64,000 nt of DNA, taken from NCBI GenBank assembly GCA_026770575.1, contig MU657265.1:110506-174505 (forward strand), read 5' to 3'. Both the position numbers and the translations under genes were made by a program. The notes under the pieces were generated by a model. That model worked only from the letters and a program-made list of their open reading frames with translations, had not been told where the DNA came from and did no database searches. This stretch comes from Pelagophyceae sp. CCMP2097 (lineage: Eukaryota; Sar; Pelagophyceae). Positions within the stretch are counted from its first letter, which is position 1, and each line of letters opens with the position of its first letter. Shown one piece after another: positions 21,721-34,400 of this stretch.

Positions 21721-23189
21721 TCTCGAGAGAGCCGTAAAGAGAGCCGCCTCGAGGACCGTCTCAAACATCGTCTTCGGGGCCGTCTCAACGTCGTTTTGAT
21801 GCCGTCTTGAGGACCGTCTCCAAGCCGTCTCGAGGACCATCTCGAGGGCCGCTTCGAGGCCCACGGGTCGTTTGGAGGCCGTCGAGACAACGCCGAGACG
21901 GACCGTCTTCAAGACCGTCGGACCGTCCTCTACGGAACACTTTGATGCCACCGTCTCAGACCGTCCTCGACAGACCGTCTTCTGAACCACCCCAAGGTCG
22001 TTGCGTTGCGCTCTCGCCGGATGCGCCGTCCAAAGGAGATGGGCCTTGGCATGCATGTGACGAGTCGATTATGGCGCACTGTCCTGAAGCTGAAACTCGC
22101 CGCTCCTCGGGCCATACAGTGCATTCGAGAGTCGTAGGCGTTCTCGGCCCCTGCGGGGCCCTCTCCAAGACACCGGTCTTTTTGACATGGTCTTTTTGAC
22201 CCCCCGCGGCACGTTTCCCGCGGCGCCGTCCAAACGTCCTTGTGACACCACGTTTACGGGGTCCCGAATACAACGACGTCGTGGCAACGTCCTTGTGGCG
22301 AGTTGCCATAAAACGCCGCGTCGGACAAACGTATACCATGTCGCTCTGACGTCCCCTGCATCTCAGATTCGATTCCGTCGCGACGAGGTCGATGCGGCAC
22401 CGGGCCCTCTACGACGAGGGCCCCCGGAAAGGAGCCCTGTGGCACCGGTCCCTGTATCTCTGACGGCATCCGAAAGAGTCCCAATTCCGTCTCGACGAGA
22501 GTCCCAATTCCGTCTCTGAAACGAGCACCCGTTGCGGCGCGATGCCTCTTGCCCTGCGACACCGTCGTCGTGGCGACGTCTCTCCTCGAGTCCATGCGAT
22601 GATTGGTCCCCGAGGCACGTTTCCCGGAACGACGTGCTGCGACTCGCGTACGACTCGCGTACGACTTGGGTTGCCTGTTCAAAGGTCCGTTTCAAAGGTC
22701 CGTTTCAAAGGCCCGGTCAAATTGAGAGGTCCTTTGGAGATGCAACGGGCCCCTCGACTGCAAGTTGCAGTCGGTCCCTGGGGCAAACGTGACTTCGGGT
22801 CCACTTTGGTTGGTTGGGCCCCGGAAACGAGGTGCAAGTCTGAAAACGTCCGAGAACCGACCTCCGCTCCGTGGCCGCTCCGAGGCGCCAAAGGCGGTCC
22901 CTTGGTACACGTCCCTTGGTACACGTCTGTTCGTACGGGACCCAAGGGCAGCCGGCGGTCTACGGCCAGACCGTCGTCCGTACAGGGCCGTCGTCGGACC
23001 GCACGAGGGCCGTCTTCGGGTCTCGTTCATCGGACCGTCAAACGGACCGTCCAGAGGCACGTCGAGGGCCGTTTTGGAGGGCCGTTGGGCATCGCGGGAC
23101 CGTGCACGTCTTTCGACGGTCGGAGCGGCCGAATTCGGACCGCACACGGCCGTTGAAGAGGGCCGTCTCGGTCCGTACGGGGCTGCCTT

Positions 23190-23332
23190 CGGGCCGTTTC
23201 AAGCGCCGTTTCAAGGGCCGTTTCAAGGGCCGTTTCAAGGGCCGTTTCAAGGGCCGTTTCAAGGGCCGTTTCAAGCGCCGTTTCACGGGCCGTTTCAAGC
23301 GCCGTTTCACGGGCCGTTTCACGGGCCGGAGG
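23190..23332 (+). repeat. 12-bp minisatellite, GGGCCGTTTCAA and variants
   Basis: About twelve consecutive units with AAGCGCC and ACGGGCC variants. As with the 21.6-kb array the 12-bp period keeps frames open. Both arrays share the GG-CC-GT core and may come from one expanding motif. Confidence 0.85.
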
Positions 23333-25250
23333 CTCGGGCCGCCGAGTGGTTGAATTCGGCGATCCAAGGACCGTTGTTCCGGGCCGACTCGAGCCACGTT
23401 CGGGAGGGGCCTCTCGAGGGGCCTTTGGAAACGGCTCGAGGTTGATGCGGCGCAGGGCTCTCGTGTCCACGTTGCCAAGGTCGATTTTAAGGTGGCACAC
23501 CCCGACGGGGTTCGAACCCGACGGGGTTTGGGGTGACGGCGGTCCTGCGTGATCCCCTGTTCCCGGGTCGAGAGGACGACGGGATCCACGTCCCTGATCC
23601 GGATGGCCTCAAAGCCGGATGCTCCGGTCCATGGTGTTGGTGCGACTTCGGGTCCGAATGGTTTGGGAGGATCGAATCCACCTTGGTCCGGCAATGCAAG
23701 CACCAAGTGCGCATCAAAGGAGAAGAACGATGCGGCTCCTTTTCCGTTTGACAGCGTGCTTTTCTGTCCACGCGCGTCGGGAAAGGCGCCATCCAGTGGT
23801 CCGCCAGAGTTTTCGAGATGCCGAAATCACCGTCGGACCATTCCCCAGAGGGTCACGAGTTGCGGCACCGCGGCGACAGAAAGGACTCTTGTGCGCCTCT
23901 GGTCTTGTGCGCCGGGTCCTGTGCGCCGGGTCTTGCCGAGTGGCGGAGCACGTCCGCCCCCGGTTCCAACCAAGGACCCCGTCTCGAGGTCCAACTCGAT
24001 TCTGATTTGAACCCCCGGCTCGCAGTTTCTGCCGACTTTTCAACGTCGCGACCACACGTCCGTCCCCAGAGGCAAGGTGGATCGTGCCCGGACTCCGGGC
24101 CCGTGGCACGCCTGCCCCTCGGAGCCCGCCCAGTGGCGAGCTGCCCGCCTCACGACATGCCAGAGGACTTTGGGGCCCCATGGCGAAAAAGGTCTGAAAC
24201 GCAAAAGGGCACGCATTGGGGCCCTTTGGGAGTGCGTTTGACGCAACGGCACCGGAGTCCCGAATGGGCCCCGACTTGCGCGGCCCCGATTCGGTTGCAG
24301 ACGCGCCTTCCCGGTGGCGATGCTTGTATCACACTTGTTCGACTTTGGGTCCTTCAAAGGGCCCCACATACTTGCGTCCTGAGCGCCGACGCCCGAGGGG
24401 GCGACGTCGCGAATGCACCCTGCGACTTTGGAACCGACTCAACGGCGAGGGGTCCGGCAATGATGGCATCAACGTGATCCGTGTATCAAACTTCCCCTGC
24501 TCCGTGGTTCCATGGTGGCGCCCACCGTCGCACAACAACCCGACGGCACCGGCATCCCGAGACACAGCGGCGTCGCTTCAGAACCTCGTGTGAAAAACTC
24601 GTGCGACTTTGCACGCGGCAAGGTCCCTTTTGAAATCAGGCAAGCAACGCGCCGCTGCGTAGATTCGGACCGCTGAGAATGCCCTTGCTCCGGCGAGTAC
24701 TTGAGAGGGCCCCTTTCGGGGCCTTTGGCCGCTCTCGACAGCACTGTGTGGCTCCCTGATTTGCAAAGTCGCGATTCCGGCGTCTCAAAAAAGACCAGAA
24801 TCCGTTTGGGAGACGGCCTTTCTTCAGCGGCGATTTTCTGCGGCATGGCCGGTGCCCGGAAGCCATGCAGCGCTGCCGAGAGTGCGACGGCTCCCCGTTA
24901 GGGGCCCTCTGCGACCACTTGCCCAGACCACCAAATCCTGGGGGGTGGCCCCGTCCGGGTGGCTTAGAGCGGGCCCCTGTTCCAAGATGACTCGGGTCTG
25001 CACTTTTGGCTCCCGTGCGGTTCCAAGAATTCATGTGCGGTTCCAAGAATTGCACCAACGTCCCCACGGCGGCACAAGGTCCCCCACGGTGGCACAAGCC
25101 CCCCCACGGTGGCACAAGTGGCGACGGGTCGGTTCGTCGCGACGATGGGTCGCCGTTTCCGTGGCTTGCAGGGTCGGATTTCGACTTGCACGGCCCCGAG
25201 AGTCTGCTTGCACATTGCCGAGACGTCGGCACATTTTCCAGAGCCAGGTG

Positions 25251-25486
25251 CAGCAGTTGCCGCGAGTCCAAAGCCAAAAGTGGAAGGCCAAAAGATGCCA
25301 AACCATGTCAAAATCGGCCCAAGGCGGCTCTTTCAAGATTGAATAAAATCCCACATTTTTGAGCATTCCAGCTCCAAAATGGTGCAAGTGGATTTTGATA
25401 AAATCCGAAATGGCCGCCTTGGTGCGATTTTGAGGCGCCTTTTGGTTTTGGATCTCGGCCTTTGGCTTCGGGCTGTGGGCACTGGT
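25251..25486. mobile_element. fold-back element, copy 2 (decayed, ~236 bp)
   Basis: The left end reads CAGCAGTTGCCGCGAGTCCA and the right end GTGGGCACTGGTG, both diverged from copies 1 and 3. Interior landmarks are shared: AATAAAATCCCA, GATAAAATCC, AAATGGCCGCCTTG (as in copy 1) and GGTTTTGGATCT. It sits at the 3' end of the WW coiled-coil gene and overlaps the last part of that gene's open frame. Confidence 0.55.
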
Positions 25487-28400
25487 GCCTTTTCCGGGTC
25501 CCCAAGATCCCGAGGCGCCCTTTCCCTTTTTGGAGGGACGCTGCCGATACAGCATCTCGAGGCGAAGAAGAAGCAGAGCTGGCCCGCATCCAGCCCGAGC
25601 GTGTGCGCCGCGACGCGCTCGCGCCAGACCGCCTTGTTTAAGCGGTTCTGCTCCGAGAGGTCGAGTTGCCGCTGCCGCTGGAGGAGCGTCTCCATGTGCT
25701 TGACCTCTATCGCGACGCGAGCGGAGCCCCTGACCAGGGCGTGGACCCAGAGTTCCAGCCGCGCCGAGTGGCCGCGTTCTACACCGAGCTCCAGACGGCA
25801 GGCCGACTTGACCCGTGCGACCCTCTCCTGCAGCGCCAAGTTCGTCGCGTCGCCCACCTCCCTCTTGGCCGTTTCCAGCGAGAGGCCGAAGCGGAGGCTC
25901 GTCGCGACGTCGGCGTGCAGGTGCGTCGCGGCGGCCGAGTGCTCCATGCCCGCCCGCAGCCCCGCTTCCAAACCGTCGCGGTGCCGCGCTTCCCGAAGCG
26001 CGTCCTTGCGCCTCGCCGTTTTGTAGCCCTCGAAGTCGTCTGAAATCTTCAACGTGACGCTCTTGGAGCAGCGCAGCGCGCGGTGCCCCGCTTCCAGCGC
26101 CGCGGCGCACAAGCGGCGCGACGTCCGCCGCTCCTCGACGAGGAGCGAGTGGACGTGGTCGATGGCCAAGACGGCGGCTCGCGCGTCGTACCTCCGGGCC
26201 AAGACCTCTGCTCGGGCAGACTCGGCCAGCATCTGCACGCATAGACGCGTCGAGCGCGTCGACTCGAGCGACAGCGGCAGCCGCGAGTGTTGAAAGGCGG
26301 TCGGCGCGCCGTCGTGCGCCGCACAGTTTGCCGCGGTCAGGCACGCACCCAAGCCTTGCCGCCGGCCCCGTCGTTCCCGGTCGCGCGCCAATCTCCTCGC
26401 TTCGTGGATGCTCGCCAGCCGGGCGTAGGCGGCCGCGAGGCGGGCATCGACGGAGCCGAGTGCCGCGTCGTTGCCGAGGGCCGCGTCCCCTGCGTCCCGT
26501 GAAATTTCGCACGCGTCGGCCATGCCGACGAGGCTGGCCACGTCCAAACGCGCCGATGCTTCAACGTCGAGCAGAGCCCGCCTTTCCGCGCGCGAGGCCC
26601 CGTCGCCGCCGAGGCGGCCGACGTCCGCCCTCCAGAATCCGGCTTCCGCCCAACGCGCCTTTCGGATGCCGACGCCGACTCTGAACAACTGCGCGCGCAC
26701 GTCGAGCAGAGCCAGCTGCGCCGCCACGACCGTCTCCATGGCTGAAGCGTCGCCCAAAGCGTTCCCGGCGACGGCGCGCGCGCGCTCAGAGGTGATGGCG
26801 AGGAGAGACCTATCCGGGGCCCGTGCTCCGAGAACCGCAGGGCTTTCGAAATCCGCCTTGCCAAAATCGCCTTGCCAAAATCGCCTTGCCAAAATCGGGT
26901 TGCCAAAACGGCACCGACCCCTTTGCAACACCCGCGGAGCGTCGGGCCACCGCGGAGCGCGCTTTCGACGGGGTCCGTTGGGGGTCCGTTGAACAGACCG
27001 TTGAAGCGGACCGTCCCCAAACGGTGCAAGGGCCCCCATCTTCGGTCCGCTTTCGGGTCCGTGTCGAGCGCCCTGCGGGTCCGTCGGCCGCTGGAAAAGG
27101 GGCCGCTGGAAAAGGGGCCGTTGGAAAAGGGCCCGTTGGAAAAGGGTCCGTTGGAAAAGGGGCCGCTGGAAAAGGGGCCGTTGGAAAAGGGCCCGTCGGA
27201 AAAGGGCCCGTTGGAAAAGGGCCCGTTGGAAAAGGGCCGTTCTCGGATCCGTTCGTCGGCCCTCGGGTCGGCCTGCTTTTGCATCCACGAAAGTGCGCCT
27301 TGTCTCCACCTTGGCAAGGGCCGGTGCATTCCGACGAACGTGCCGTCTCCACCTTGCGGTCCAACGGACCTTGCGGTCCCACGGATTTCGGCAAAGTCCT
27401 GGTTGGGGCCGTCTTGGTGGCCCGAAAAAGGGCCGCAGGCCAAAGGTACGTCCTCGGGTGCAGGATGCGTCTGTGCGCTCAAGCGCGCCCGTTCGAAAAT
27501 CCCAATCTGATGCCGTTGGAAAATCCGCATCAGCACTGGTCCGAGGGCCCGCCTCGTTCGTCTTCTGCGTCGCCTTTTTGGTCCGACCCGCCCTCGGACC
27601 CGCCCTCGTCCTCCCAAGCGTCAGACCGTTGGATCCCGGGCCTTTTCCAGGATCCGTCGCAACTCGCCGCACAAAGGGGCCGTTGCAAGGGTCCGTTGCA
27701 AGGGGCCTTTCGGGGCAGCCCGTCTCTGGATCCAGGTCCAGAAATCGGATCCAGCCGTCCCACCAAGGTGGAGAGATGGCCCTAGAGCGCTGCAAGGTTG
27801 AGACGGTCCCGAGGAGAAGGCCATCTCGATGACTTGATCCCGTTTCGGTCCCAATCGTGTGCCCTCTGACCTGGCAAGTGGTGCTGCCTCTCGACGACGA
27901 GGTTGAAACGGAGCACGGCGACGGCCCCAAAAAACGTCTCAGACGCCGCAACCGACGCCTGGAGCCGCAAGAGCTCGGCGGTCTGCTTCGCCGCCGCGGC
28001 GGCGTGCCCGGCGCGGGCGGCCATGGCGCGCTGCGCGCCGGAAACGAGCCACTCGCATCGCTCCATCTCAAGTGAAAATTCCGCTTTGCAAAAACAAACT
28101 TGCTCATCTAAACGGTCCTTCGCGCGCAGCGCCCGCGCCACGCCGCGCACCTACGCGCAGATGAGCGCACCGGCGGGTGCCCTTCACCCCGCGGGCCTTC
28201 TATTGCATAGGGCCCCCAGAGGCCTCCTCTCGAAGCACCCATGGCTTGCCCATCATGCAGTGTCGCCGAAAAGAGTCGCGGCCCAAACGACGTCGAATTC
28301 CGGCACGGTCCGGATTCGTCCACCGTGGCGGATCCGGAATTCGGCCGTCTTCGGCGTCCTTTTCCGGGCCATGCTTCTCGGCGACGGCTTCCCCGCGAGG

Positions 28401-31400
28401 ACCCACGAGATGCTTGGGGGTGGTCCCGTCCGGGAGCCACAAGTCCGGCCCGTTGCACCTCTCCGACGGCGCGTCGTTTGACAGCGGACAGAAGAAGTCG
28501 CACTGTGCCTCCGGGGCGCCTCGACTTGCTCGCTCCTCGGTCTTGATGGGTTGGCAGTCTCGAGTTCCGGCGGCAGAGCAGGCTCGATTGCAGTCGGGCA
28601 AGCCGCATTCCAATGCAGGGCAACGCACCAGTCTTCGGTGCTGCCGCTCTTCTTGTGCGTCGTCGCCCGCCGTCGCTCGGACGCGCCTCACGGCGTCCGA
28701 CTCGGCGCGATGGCGCGAAGCATCCTCCCAGCACTTGTTCGTCGAGTGCGTCAGCCCGTCCAAAAGATGCAGTCGCTTCACCAAGGCATCTTGATCATCA
28801 ACGTGGCCGTTCCAAGCCCGCGTCCCCGCCTGCGCCGCCGAGTCCAGCAGGCCCCGCAGAAGAACAGCGTGCTCCCTAAACGACTCGCGCACTCGACCGG
28901 GGCCGTCTTCCCCAGCCGACTGCCTTTGTGTTGCTGCGACGGGTCGAGGCGCTGGCTTTCCCGGAAGATCCGGGGGCCGCTCGCCCTCTCCTTTCGAATC
29001 GCCCGCCAAGAGCAGTGCGATTTGTTCCGGTAACGCATTCGCGGCCCCGAGATCGAGCAGCTCCGAGACGCGCCGAGGGAGCCACTCGCCCTGCGAGGTC
29101 GAAACGGCGTCTTCCGACGGCGGTTTGGATTCGGCCCGGTGAAACCCCGGTCGAGTCGCGGGCCCGAGGCATTCGACCCCGAGCTCGGGCGGAAACCCGC
29201 GTAGGCGAACCAGCGACAAAGCCTCGCCCAGCTCTGGCGACGTGGCCGAGGCGAGCATTGCCAAAGAGGCGATGCCGTTGAACGGCGGTCTTGGGATGAA
29301 AAAGTCGGCGCCGAGCGCCTCGTCGGCGGCGTCGTCGGCGGCAATGCCGCGCCGTCGAGGGCCGCCCCGCCGCGCGTCAGACCGGGCGGGCGTCGGAGCG
29401 TCGAGCGGTTCCCGTACGCCGAGCGGCCCCCGCGCCGACTGCGGTCCGAGGCCCCAGGGTTCCGGTGCGTCGAAAAAGGTTGAGACGGCCCATTGCAGGT
29501 CCGTCTGGTGCGGGATCACGTACGCTCGCAAGGCCTCGCCGGCGAGACCCGCGTAGACGGCCGCGCACGCCAGGGCGTGAATGACGCCGCCGTCTTCGCC
29601 GCCGAGCTGCGGGACGCCGTCGCCGAGCGAGTCGTGCACCTAGCGTCGAGCTTGGTGCGTCGAGCTTGTTCGCAGGCGACTCTTTGGAGGCGGCCCGATG
29701 GCCCTGGCGCAGTTGCATCGAGGCAAAGTGAGGCTCGGTCGCCTCCGAGACGGGCACCCGCGTCGGATGATTCGCCTCTTTCCAATGGCCATCGCGGCGG
29801 CACCGTCGTATGGCAAGGCGCGGCGAAAGGTCCCGCGGTCCCGCGGCCCGTCCAATTTGGCTGGACGACCGTCGGGCCGCCGCCGGAAAAGGCGCCACTG
29901 TGGACCCGGGAGGCCGACTGCCGAGACGGAGGCGCGCCAGAGGGACCGTCAAAAACGGGCCTTTTTCGAGGCGTCGGTTTCGGCAGCCGCCGTCGAGAAG
30001 GGGCCGCCGTCGAGAAGGGGCCGTCGAGACGGGGCCGTCGCTTCGGACCCGGCGTCTTTGTTGAATGCACTTCGGGGTGCGCCTGATTGATCGGCCCCGA
30101 TCTTCCAACGAGGCTCGCACCGGTCCGGCCGCGTTTGGGCCACGGCGGTCGAACTAGGCACTCTCCCGGCTTTGTCGGCGCCCCTCTTCTTTCGACGGCA
30201 TTCAAAGAGGCGAAGCGACCTGGATGCAGCCTCGCCAGTTCATTTGGCGATCTGGAAACAAAGGCGCGTCGCGGCGCCCTTGTCGAGGACCGACTCGAGG
30301 GGCCGTGGATCCGGACAAAGCCGTTCTCGAGCGACCCGGGCAAGCGACCCGGGCCCGAAGCGACCCGGGCCCGGATCCGAAGAAGGGGGCGCTCAAAAGG
30401 GGCACCGCGTCCAAGGGCCCGCCGTACAGTCGGATCAACGGCGCACCACAAGCGGGGCTCCCGCAACGTCCTGCGCGGCAACGTCCAGGGCATCTTCTTG
30501 TGGCAGGCCTCGATTCTGCAGCGGGCCGCCTCTCTTCGACAAGGGGCCCATCTCCTTCGGGCACCTTCGGAGCCCTCTCGAAGAGGCGCCCGGAACAGCC
30601 GCCGTCGCAAAGACTGGCCCAGGAGAGAGGACGGCCGAGACGGGTCCGTCCAACGGACCGCTGTGTCCAACGGACCGCTGTGTCCAACGGACCGCTGTAT
30701 CCAACGGACCACTGTATCAAACGGACCGCTGTATCCAACGGACCACTGTATCCAACGGACCGCCACCACGGCGCCTGCGGCGATCTCGGGGCGGTCTCGG
30801 CCCGCTCGAGATCGGCCGCGCAAAAAGGGTCCTCTCACTCCAAAGGAGCACTCTCCAGTATCACTCTCGAGGTGCTCCCGAGGCCCTGCTTCCGAGCCCA
30901 CCGGCCCTATCACGAAACGTGCGACGCGCGAAGATGGGCGGTCGTTTTCAAAATCCCCAAAACGGACGCCGCACCGCACGGCGCCGGGCGCCTCAAAAAC
31001 AGTCGCCTGCGCCGCCGCAAACGTCGACAGCGCCGAGCGCACTGCGCCGAGCGGCGCGGCAGCGTCCGGCGCGGGGCTCGGGGCGACGGCCGGACCCGAA
31101 AGGGCCGAAACTTGCACCACCCGCGAGGCGCCCGACCCGCCCGTGCCGTCGAGCAGCCGCGCCGCCGGCGGCGGGTCGACGAACTTTGGCTTGTGCGTCG
31201 CCATGAGGAGCTTGTGCGAGAGAGCGCCGATGCGCCGCCGCCTCTCAGAAAGTTCCGTTAAGAGGTCCTGCTCCGCCGTCGCCGCCGCCTCGAGGTCGTC
31301 TCTCAATTGTGCGATGGACCGCGCGCTTGGGGCATTGCCGCAGCCGTGGAGCAGCAACTCGTACGGGTCGCCGTGATCCGTCGGAGAAACGATGCCGACC

Positions 31401-34400
31401 CTGGAATCGTGGACCTCGACCCTGGAATCGTGGACCTCGACCCTGGAATCGTGGACCTCGACCCTGGAATCGTGGACCTCGACCCTGGAATCGTGGACCT
31501 CGACCGCGGAATCGTTGACGTCGACCGCGGAACCAAATTGCCTCGAGGAGCGCGCCTCGACTGTCTCCAAGGGCGGCATTGCCGTCTGCACGTCTGGTCC
31601 GTCGGCCAGCGGCCCTTTATTTTCCAAACGCGGTTTGAGGCTCTGGCCCAAGCCCGTATCCTTGCGCCGTTGGGCCAGAGTCCGTTGAACTTCGTGGCGG
31701 CGACTCGCCAGGAGCAGTTGCGCCTCGACGGCGGCCAAATGGCGCTGGCCAGCCGCGACGCGCGCGCTTTCGCGGCCCGAGGCGCGAGTCACCTACCGAC
31801 CATCTACGTGCCCAAACGAAAACGAAAAACGAAAACCACAAAGGTGCCCAACCGCATTTCAAAAGAAATCCAAAAGACGAAAACGCATTTCAAAAGAAAT
31901 CCAAAAGACGAAAACGCATTTCAAAAGAAATAGACGGCCCCCGACGCTTCGCAGGCCCAACGACGCCCCGGAAAAGGGCCCCTTCGACGACCCCGCCGGC
32001 CCCTGAAGAACCGCCCCGTCGCAACCGAGGAACCGCCCCGTAAGAACCGTCACACCCGTCACAACCGTCCCTCGGTGGTCCCGGCAACGGGGAGACGTGG
32101 TTCCAGAGTTCAGTCCCGACGGTCCCGGGCTAGGCCGGCGGTCCCGGGCCTGATGCGGCTCTGAGGACCGTCGCGGTGCAAGGTCCGAATACACCAAGGT
32201 CCGAATACACCAAAGGGTCAAGTCTGCAAGACGGTCTGGGGGGCCAGTCGACCGGGCGTTCGACCGGGCCCTCGGTACGCTTCGTCTGGAGCGTTCTGCC
32301 ATTGGGTCAAAAGGTTCTGCTTCGCGCCGGGATCATGATCCAACCCCACCCGAGAACGTGCACGCCAAAAGCTGCCTTGAAAGGGGTGTGTGCGGCCCCA
32401 GGCACGTGCGATTGCGTCTCCAAACAGACCCAAGCATGGAGAAACAGGGGAAAGGCCGGAGCAAGCACCGGACAAACGTCCAGGAGGACGGTCACGGGAG
32501 ACGGGCCCGTTCGGCGGCCCCGTTCGACGATCCCGGAGGACGGTCCCGGAGAAGGTCCATCGTCTGTCGACTGTCCCAGAGACGGGCCCGTTGGGCGGTC
32601 CCGAAGACAGGCCCCTTCCGCGGCCCGTATACAGTCCCGTATACAGTCCCGGGGACGGTCGTCTGCGGCCGTCGACAGAGGCAGAGTCCCGAAGAAGGGC
32701 CCCTTCCGCGGCCCGCCGAGAGTCCGCCGAAAGGGCCCCTTCGGCGGTCTCTCAACAGTCCGTCGAGGGGCCCGTTCGGCGATCGCAGAGACGGCCCCGA
32801 AGAGGGTCCCAGAGAAGGGCTCGGATGCGGTCTTCTGCAGCCGCCGACGGTTCGGATACGGTCCGCGGAGGGTTCGGATACGGTCCGTGGAGGGTTTGTG
32901 TACGGTCCGCGGAGGGTTTGTATACGGTCCGTTGAGGGTTTGTATACGGTCCGTTGAGGGTCCGGGTTGCCCGCATTCGACGCTGCATCCAACGTAGGCC
33001 CACGTTTCGCCCCTCGCGCCCAGGGCGAGTTCGCGCAGGGCCTGCGCGTCTCCAAAGACGGGCGGATCGGCGTCCCGGTCGTCCATCTTCAAAAGCCCAG
33101 CCTTCTTCCGCCGCAGCCGCTCCTCGACGAGTTCCTCGAAATACCCGATGACCACCCGCGCCGCGGAGATGGCCGCCTTCTTCCGCCGCGTCGCTCGTGC
33201 GTGGCGGCGCTCGTCTCGGCGGACAAAGTACACGGCGCCGCCGGCCGCAGACGGCGGCGATTCGTTGGACGAATCGGAATTCTGAGCCGACGTCTCCTCG
33301 GCCGAGTGCTCTGCGTTTTTGGGCGAGTGGCCGAGTTGCTGCACCGTGTTCGAGTGTGCGGGGTTCGGAGCCGGTGCCGGGTCTGTCCAGCGCGTCTCTG
33401 AGGTGACCTAGGTCCGAGTTTTGCGCACCGTCTGGAATACGTCGTCGAGCATTCTCTGGCAAAGAGTCCGGCGCACCTTGTGCTTCCAATAGCATTGACC
33501 CCAGTCGTCGGTCACTTTCTCCCACGTCGCCTCGGCATGCAACGCCTCGCGCCGCGCCGTTTCAACCGCCGAAGCGTCGGCCGGGATGGCCTCGATGGAC
33601 ACGTCGCAGAGGTCCTCGGGTTCGCGTTCGACCGCCGCGACGATGTTCCCGAGCGCGTCGCGGCCCGGCGGCGGTTCGTACGTCATCGCGCTCGGAGGTT
33701 GCCACGTGGCCTCGCCGCTTTGGTGGTGCGTGTAGAATTTGCGGCCGTAATCGTCGGTGGCTTCCTTCCACTTTGTCGATTCGGCGCCTAGCCGCAAAAA
33801 AGTCGGGCCAAAGGGAATCGGTCGAGTTTTCACCCGAAATCCCGCCGTCTTGCTTGTGAGGGCGACAACGGAATTCGGTCGAGCTTTCGGGGGCACCGCC
33901 CTTCTCCAGGGGCCGAAAAAGCGGACGTCCAACGACGGCAAGCGCCGCTCCCGGAGGCGGCCGATGGCAAAGTGCCTTTTTAGGATTTGATCACCGCCTT
34001 TTTCGAAAGACGTCCAAGTGGCCTCGGTCGCTCCAAAGCCAACCTCGGGAGACCGGGGCTGCCCCGAGGACCGGCCGTCCAAAGGCCGGGCATCCATCGA
34101 CATTGCCCCTTGGCCTGCTTCGACTCGGTCTTTGTCGGTCGACCCAAGGTGGAAGCAGGCAACCTCAAAAAGTCTTCTCAAAAGTCTTCTCCGAGACTGA
34201 CGCCGTCGAACACGCCCGCCGTCGAGGAGAGGCGGTCCAAGGACGGGCCTCGTCCGGCGCCTCCTTCTCCAGACTGCAAAACGTCCTTTTGAGAAAATTC
34301 TGCCGAGCCTCTCCTTTTGAGAGGCCTCGGGAGCTCTGCAACTTGCAAGGACGGGCGCGGTGGCCTCTGTCGGAGAACCGCCGTCTCTGCGGCTGCGACG

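Larger units (their letters stand above)
21101..25250. other. minisatellite-rich tract between the armadillo and WW genes; no gene supported
   Basis: All reading frames here are dominated by Arg, Pro, Gly and Ser encoded by repeats, with no domain or splice-consistent exon that I can defend. The missing first exon(s) of the armadillo gene may lie here. Two 12-bp tandem arrays (21586-21720 and 23190-23332) and many scattered GGGCC and GTTTC phrases make up much of the sequence. The palindrome GGGTTCGAACCC at about 23512 looks like a tRNA B box but has no tRNA around it. Confidence 0.5.

Noticed and set aside
23500..23530. GGGTTCGAACCC resembling a Pol III B box
   Set aside because: It is a palindrome without cloverleaf partners on either strand.
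25031..26512. 493-codon minus-strand frame overlapping the WW gene's last exon
   Set aside because: It is Arg/Gly-rich low complexity. The alternative frame gives a continuous amphipathic helix and joins in phase to exon 8.
27090..27240. possible CRISPR array
   Set aside because: Units are tandem without spacers, and the context is a spliced eukaryotic gene.
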